A stretch of DNA of 64,000 bases from Odiellus spinosus. Its lineage: Eukaryota > Arthropoda > Arachnida > Opiliones > Phalangiidae. The stretch's first letter is position 1. Each line of letters opens with the position of its first letter. The position numbers and the translations under genes were made by a program. This document shows, one piece after another, positions 59,269 to 64,000 of the stretch. Below the pieces are notes generated by a model. The model was not told where the DNA came from and searched no databases. It was given only the letters and a program-made list of their open reading frames with translations. Location: positions 21,099,794 through 21,163,793 of the forward strand of contig OY987234.1 of assembly GCA_963920705.1 (NCBI GenBank). The letters run 5' to 3'.

Positions 59269-59795
59269 AGGGAGAATGCAATCCGATAACAAGATATTTT
59301 CTATAGATTCCTTGTTGTATAAAAATAATCCTTATCCACTAGTAAAAAGTTTACAAATAACAATTAAGCGAGAAAGCAATTTTTAATAGGGGTCTGAGAA
59401 ACCTTTTTTTTTGGGTTTAGAAACGGAGTCAGGGTCGTGAAAAATTTTCTTATTCTCAAAGAAAGGTATTATCTCAACCAAAAACTCAGATTTGAGCCTA
59501 TGCCTAAGACTCGAAAAGTGTTTCGAGGCCTTGAATTCTTATCAAAGAGTGTCGGCACACCCTTAATTTTCTTTTACTCCGAAAGTAGGCTTAACAAGGA
59601 TCCACGCAGAGTTTAGATAACTCTAGACTTCACAACCGTTTTGGATAGTTCATATAAGAAACATTTGCGGTCAATAGTAGTGATTATTTGTCAATAAAAA
59701 ATGATTTCTAGCTATATATTTTTATAAGAGTGAATTAGACGTATTTAAACGATTAAGAAGCTATAGAAAATGACTTGTCAGGTTGCATTCTCAGT
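59269..59795. mobile_element. TTAA-site MITE, family A, between ELAV-like and Su(var)3-9
   Basis: TTAA at 59265-59268 and 59796-59799. Inverted ends of about 45 bp: AGGGAGAATGCAATCCGA on the left, complement of ACTGAGAATGCAACCTGA on the right. Confidence 0.75.
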
Positions 59796-60337
59796 TTAAA
59801 AACAATTGTTGACATGAAAAAAAAATGTTTTAGTGTATACTAAATAATATTATTAAAATGACCGGTAGTATATGGAAAATCTTTCACTCGGATGATTCAA
59901 AATCCGGTTTTATGTTTATTTCTCTTAAACAAAACTGTAAATTGAATGATAACCAAATAAACTATCATATTGAGGAATCACTAGCAAATTTTCAGTTGTT
60001 TTAAACGAGGGAAAAACGGAAAACACGTGATATTCTTTTACCATTACTACGGAAAAAATTTTACTCGTAAAGATCCCCTAATTATGGTACAAAAAAAATG
60101 ACACTTTTATATATCAACCTTAATTTTTTTGAAGGTTCCGTTTTTGCAAATAATGAAATATTAAATTTGTAACTGAAATCTTATTTTTATAGTAAGTTAA
60201 TTAGGCGTTTAAATTCCATTTTTTATCGCCAGTTATAACGTAATTTTGTTAAAAATTACGTACATATAAATAAACCTTTTATATTTTAAGGACGATGAAA
60301 AAAAAAATACCTTTCCAAATGTGGAGGGTTTATAGGG

Positions 60338-63300
60338 TTAGAAAACATATCCTTTGCAGTTGTCAGCTCCACATTTACACTCGATAGAAAGACTCCGGTC
60401 TTCCTTTTGGTTTTTGGGACTTCTGTAAGGAGTGTCATTCACATTTCCTAAAATAATTTACACTCATTAGGTTTGGTTAGAAATTAATATATAAATATAG
60501 ACGGAATTATCAACATTTTAACTTCACTGTATCCCGACTCAGTCCAGTATAAATTCCCACCCCTTATGTATATCAAAACTTTATGCTCTCTCTTGAATTT
60601 ACGTTTTGATGATTTTTCTTACAAGAGGGATGAAAAATAGTGAGGACGCCAGCACCGAGATCGAAAAGCTAAGATCTGTCCACTTTCTAAGGGGGTCAGC
60701 GCATTTACTAAAGCCTGTAGATCATTCCATCTATATTTATTTATGTATGAATTCATGGTTTGGTTAACAGTTTTGAAGAGTATTCATTAAGACAAACGAG
60801 TATTCGTTCAGAAGAACGAGTATTCGTTCAGAAGATCGAGTATTCGTTCAGAAGAACGAGTATTCGTTCAGAAGAACGAGTATTCGTTCAGAAGAACGAG
60901 TATTCGTTCAGAAGAACGAGTATTCGTTCAGAAGAACGAGTATTCGTTCAGAAGAAAGAGTATTCGTTCAGAAGAACGAGTATTCGTTCAAAAGAACTAG
61001 TATTCGTTTCCTCAAATGATTACTATTATCTTTTTTCTTTAACTGTGAATAAAGCCAGGCAAGTGATTCAATTTTTAACTTAGAAAGTAGGCTTAACAAG
61101 GATCCATGGATTGTTTGAAATCAAAAAGTCTCAGACTAACAAGCCTAGTTTGAGTTTTACTGTGAGAGTGAAGTGCACGCTTCACATGTGATTTCAAAAT
61201 CTCATGCCTATACGATTGGTTCTAATTGAAAAATTTACTCTGAACTGAAACCTAAGCAAACTTCAGAATTTAAACTGAGGAAAATTGATTATATATTGAC
61301 AATTTTGGTGCAGATTCTGAAAATAAATTCAAAATCTGATCTATTTTTTAAAGGAATACTGGACTTTGATAAAAAGTTATTTTAAAATCGATTTTGATTG
61401 TTAAAATATACGTAAAAAGTTTAAAAACTGTATAAAAGAATTTCACTGGACAAACCAGAGTGCTATGAATCTCGCTGAATACCTAATTGCTCTGGAATCG
61501 TTAATTGCTTCTAGGAATGGAAGGTAAAATTTAAACATACCCTTCCACAATCAAAATCAGTGAAAAAGTCTCATTCGGTTGCTATCTCGAAAAAGACTGA
61601 TTTTCCCATTCAAAGATGAACTCTGATCTTCCGAGTTCTTTTGAAATTGGAAATTTCTTCAAGCCTAATTTTGCAACTTTGATAATTAATCTCGAATTAC
61701 CACGAAACCTTTGACGAGTTATGATAATATTTTTAACAGTGTAAATTGATTAAAAATTTAAAAACTTTTTGTTTTAACACGTTTCCAGAGTCTAGTATCC
61801 CTTTTAAGCGTTCTTTAAAATTTAATTTCTGTAAACCTTTCCCAGAAGTTGACATGGTATAGTCAAAGTTTAGGTCTTCCCCTTTCTTTATATCCCTTTT
61901 GGCAAAGAAAGCGAGACGAGGGAGCTTTGGGTCTAAATTGTTAATCCAGACACCGTAGACAACTAAATTAGGATCACACTGAAAAAATTATATAAAAATA
62001 TACGTTATTACGTATTGAAAATTAATTTGTTTAAAAATTGAGACGGTTACCGAATGATTCATGAAATGGGCAACGTTGCCGTAAAATGCCGCATCAACTG
62101 TGTAAAGGCAATCCGAATCATCATAATCCAAGTCAAAAAGGTAAGTTCTACCAGAAGCGTCGTATATTTTGCCTCTTTTGTCAGCTTCTTCGTTACTTAT
62201 AACCTCTCCAACGTATTCCATGACAAAAGACCCTTTCTTTATCTTCTCTAGAGTTTTCACTCCCCAACCGCATCCATTGTCAGTTCGATAAATGGAAAGT
62301 TCAATCTGTCAATGATTCGATTAAGTTTTGAGAAAAAGTGCTTTCTGAAAAAAGGTGAAAAATTAAGGCAAACAACCTGTCGTCCTTTTTGCACCACTCG
62401 ATTCAAACAATCAGGTCCGCATTTACATCTTCTATTGCACTCGTAAATAGGAGTTCCAGGATTTACGTTCAAAGTTCCAAATCGGCTATAGGCGAAAATA
62501 TTTAGTGATTGGCTCGCGCAACAAGATTTTCTTTCTTCGTAACAATTGTCGCATTCGCATCCAACTGGAGGATCATCAGGAATAATTATGCCTTCAGCCG
62601 CTTGGTAGTCGGTGATATAAGTGAAATTATACGGAAGTACTTCCAGGTCAACGTTATTTTCAATTTTAATCTTGGCAGAATTAGTCAGAAGTTTATTGAT
62701 GTCATCCTCAGATTTTTTCAAAGTTTTTAGGGTTTCTTCGCGTTTTTCGACAAATAATAGAAATTCATCGTATAGTCCGTTTTTAGTGCAGATCAACTGG
62801 TCTAGTAAAGAGCCTTTCTTCAAATGTTGGCTTTTTAAAATTTGTTTAGTTTCTTTCGCTAGTTTTGTCACACTTTGACCTTGAATCGCTGATGCCTTCA
62901 ATCCTCTCAATTGAAGCAAAGACCCAAAATCATTTCTTTCAACTAATTCAGAAATTAAATTTTCAATTTTGGCCTTTTTATTTGCTTTAATGTCATTGAC
63001 AGTTTCTCGTTTCCTCTTTTTGCCAGATCTGTATTAAAGTAAAACCAAATTTAAAATATGTAGTTACTTTAATAGTTAACATACAGGGTTCATACGTAAT
63101 TGATGGTTTGAAAATCCCTGACTTTTCCAATTAGTTATCCCTCACAAATTTTGTCAAAATCTCCGACGATTTTTGGTTTTTGTTAGGAGGAAGAATAAAG
63201 ATTGACAAAAACAAAAACCCTTAACTGATTTTCTATGAATTTAATAAAATCCTTGATATTTTCCCCCATTTTGTAAATCTGACTTATCCAGGTTCCGTAC

Positions 63301-64000
63301 AAACCCCGACTTAGCAAAAGACTCACTGGTCAATATTGTTATTTATATGATACTGCTCTACAATATCTAAGCAATTCTTGAGGTTTGTTAAACGTTCCCA
63401 GGTATTATAGTTTGAACTCCAACCTTTCCATTTGATACGGTATTCCGTGAAGCCCTTAGTAAAAAAAAAAATACACTGTTGACAACTTTGCAAACATAAA
63501 AATTAGAGAAATGAAATAAACTAACATTATTTGTTCGACACTTGATAATTTCTTCAACTTCATACTCTCCTGTAAACGTAACAATTCAAATATAACACCT
63601 TTATAGCGCAGATAAGGAAAAAAATTAAATATTTACCATCTTCGGTAGAGTTATCTTTCTTCCTAATCCTTTTTAACTCATCCATATGGCAAGGTACCGG
63701 ATTAAGCGTAATATTTAAATCAGCACACTTTTTTCGAAGATCTTCCAAAGAATATATACCCTCAATACAAATAGATTTTATCAGCTTTATAACACCCGCA
63801 CTGTCTGCTTCTCTGAGATCTTCAAATGTTTTCTGTCGCGCACTGGTATCGCTAGATTCAAAATCTAAAGCATTGACTTGAGACGTTTCATTTATAGGCT
63901 GGGCTATATTAACACTATTTTCAATATTTTGACCAATTTTACTTTTCATATTGTCTTTAAGACTAACTACGGAGCTGGTTCCACCCAGATTACTTTCTAC
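60338..64000 (-). CDS. Su(var)3-9: Su(var)3-9 histone H3K9 methyltransferase (5' end beyond window)
   Basis: Writes H3K9 di/trimethylation in heterochromatin. Exons seen: 64000-63637 (open at the window edge), 63569-63526, 63454-63327, 63028-62377, 62305-62051, 61978-61837, 60447-60338; in frame, 564 residues in the window. The chromodomain spans exons 2-3 ([27 protein letters not shown]). A coiled linker and pre-SET cysteines follow ([26 protein letters not shown]). The SET domain has [18 protein letters not shown], the NHSCDPN catalytic motif and NFDYTM. The post-SET finger [14 protein letters not shown] lies on a separate last exon 1.4 kb away. The first exon is open upstream of its first ATG (63949), so the true start is probably outside. 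In many insects Su(var)3-9 shares its first exons with eIF2-gamma, which this would fit but does not show. Confidence 0.94.
60778..61009 (+). repeat. 20-bp minisatellite, about 11.5 copies, in a Su(var)3-9 intron
   Basis: Direct repeats of GAGTATTCGTTCAGAAGAAC; the first copy and a few inner bases diverge. It lies in the last intron of Su(var)3-9. A 107-codon plus-strand frame across it has no independent support. Confidence 0.95.
61352..61803. mobile_element. TTAA-site MITE, family B, in the last Su(var)3-9 intron
   Basis: TTAA at 61348-61351 and 61804-61807. Ends AGGAATACTGGACTT and the complement of AAGGGATACTAGACTC. It begins 33 bp beyond the donor of the SET exon. Confidence 0.75.
63084..63308. 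mobile_element. CAGGGTTCATAC-type element in a Su(var)3-9 intron
   Basis: Ends CAGGGTTCATAC and CCGTACAAACCCCG, with CCCTGACTTTTCC inside. It fills most of the intron 63029-63326. Confidence 0.55.

Noticed and set aside
60760..61083. 107-codon frame over the 20-bp minisatellite
   Set aside because: Pure repeat translation lying antisense inside a Su(var)3-9 intron.

Overview
This is a eukaryotic nuclear window, AT-rich, with spliced genes whose introns are mostly 45-80 bp. The gene set (metazoan GAK, augmin subunit HAUS3, CENP-C with a cupin end, SWIM-RING MAP3K1, AP-1 mu, MOZART1, IFT122, an SREB-type receptor, an ELAV-type RNA-binding protein and Su(var)3-9) and the compact introns point to an arthropod, most likely an insect or other hexapod. 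The order cannot be fixed from the sequence. Carrying CENP-C argues against the holocentric insect groups reported to have lost it. No bacterial, viral, CRISPR or tRNA feature was seen.

Layout. 1-14.6 kb has no gene I can support. It holds terminal-inverted-repeat (TIR) elements, a foldback element with a target-site duplication and a 1.8-kb array of a 24-bp unit. 14.6-20.4 kb (+) is GAK/auxilin in 20 exons. 22.8-25.5 kb (-) is HAUS3, divergent from CENP-C (+, 26.1-29.3 kb); the two share a 578-bp gap with a CCAAT box. 31.7-42.5 kb (-) is MAP3K1 with 16 exons and several elements in its introns. 46.0-47.9 kb (+) is AP-1 mu. 48.1-48.7 kb (-) is MZT1 and 49.0-54.0 kb (-) is IFT122. 55.3-56.5 kb (+) is an intronless SREB-like GPCR. 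57.9-58.9 kb (+) is an intronless ELAV-like gene. 60.3-64 kb (-) is Su(var)3-9, whose 5' end lies beyond the window.

How the genes relate. The genes form no operon or single pathway, but several are functionally close. GAK and AP-1 mu act in clathrin traffic. HAUS3, MZT1 and CENP-C act in spindle and centromere function. IFT122 is a ciliary transport protein. Su(var)3-9 writes H3K9 methylation, a mark of pericentromeric heterochromatin. I built the exon models by hand from splice sites, reading phase and family conservation; all eight spliced models keep frame from end to end.

The mobile fraction is rich. Three families of small elements sit at TTAA sites and begin AGGG. A CAGGG-ended group appears to have seeded the 24-bp satellite. 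A CAG-ended family has 7-bp duplications. In at least three introns, removing the element leaves a normal 60-78 bp intron. The most interesting protein-level observations are in CENP-C: a duplicated exon, and a CENP-C motif lacking its usual aromatic pair.
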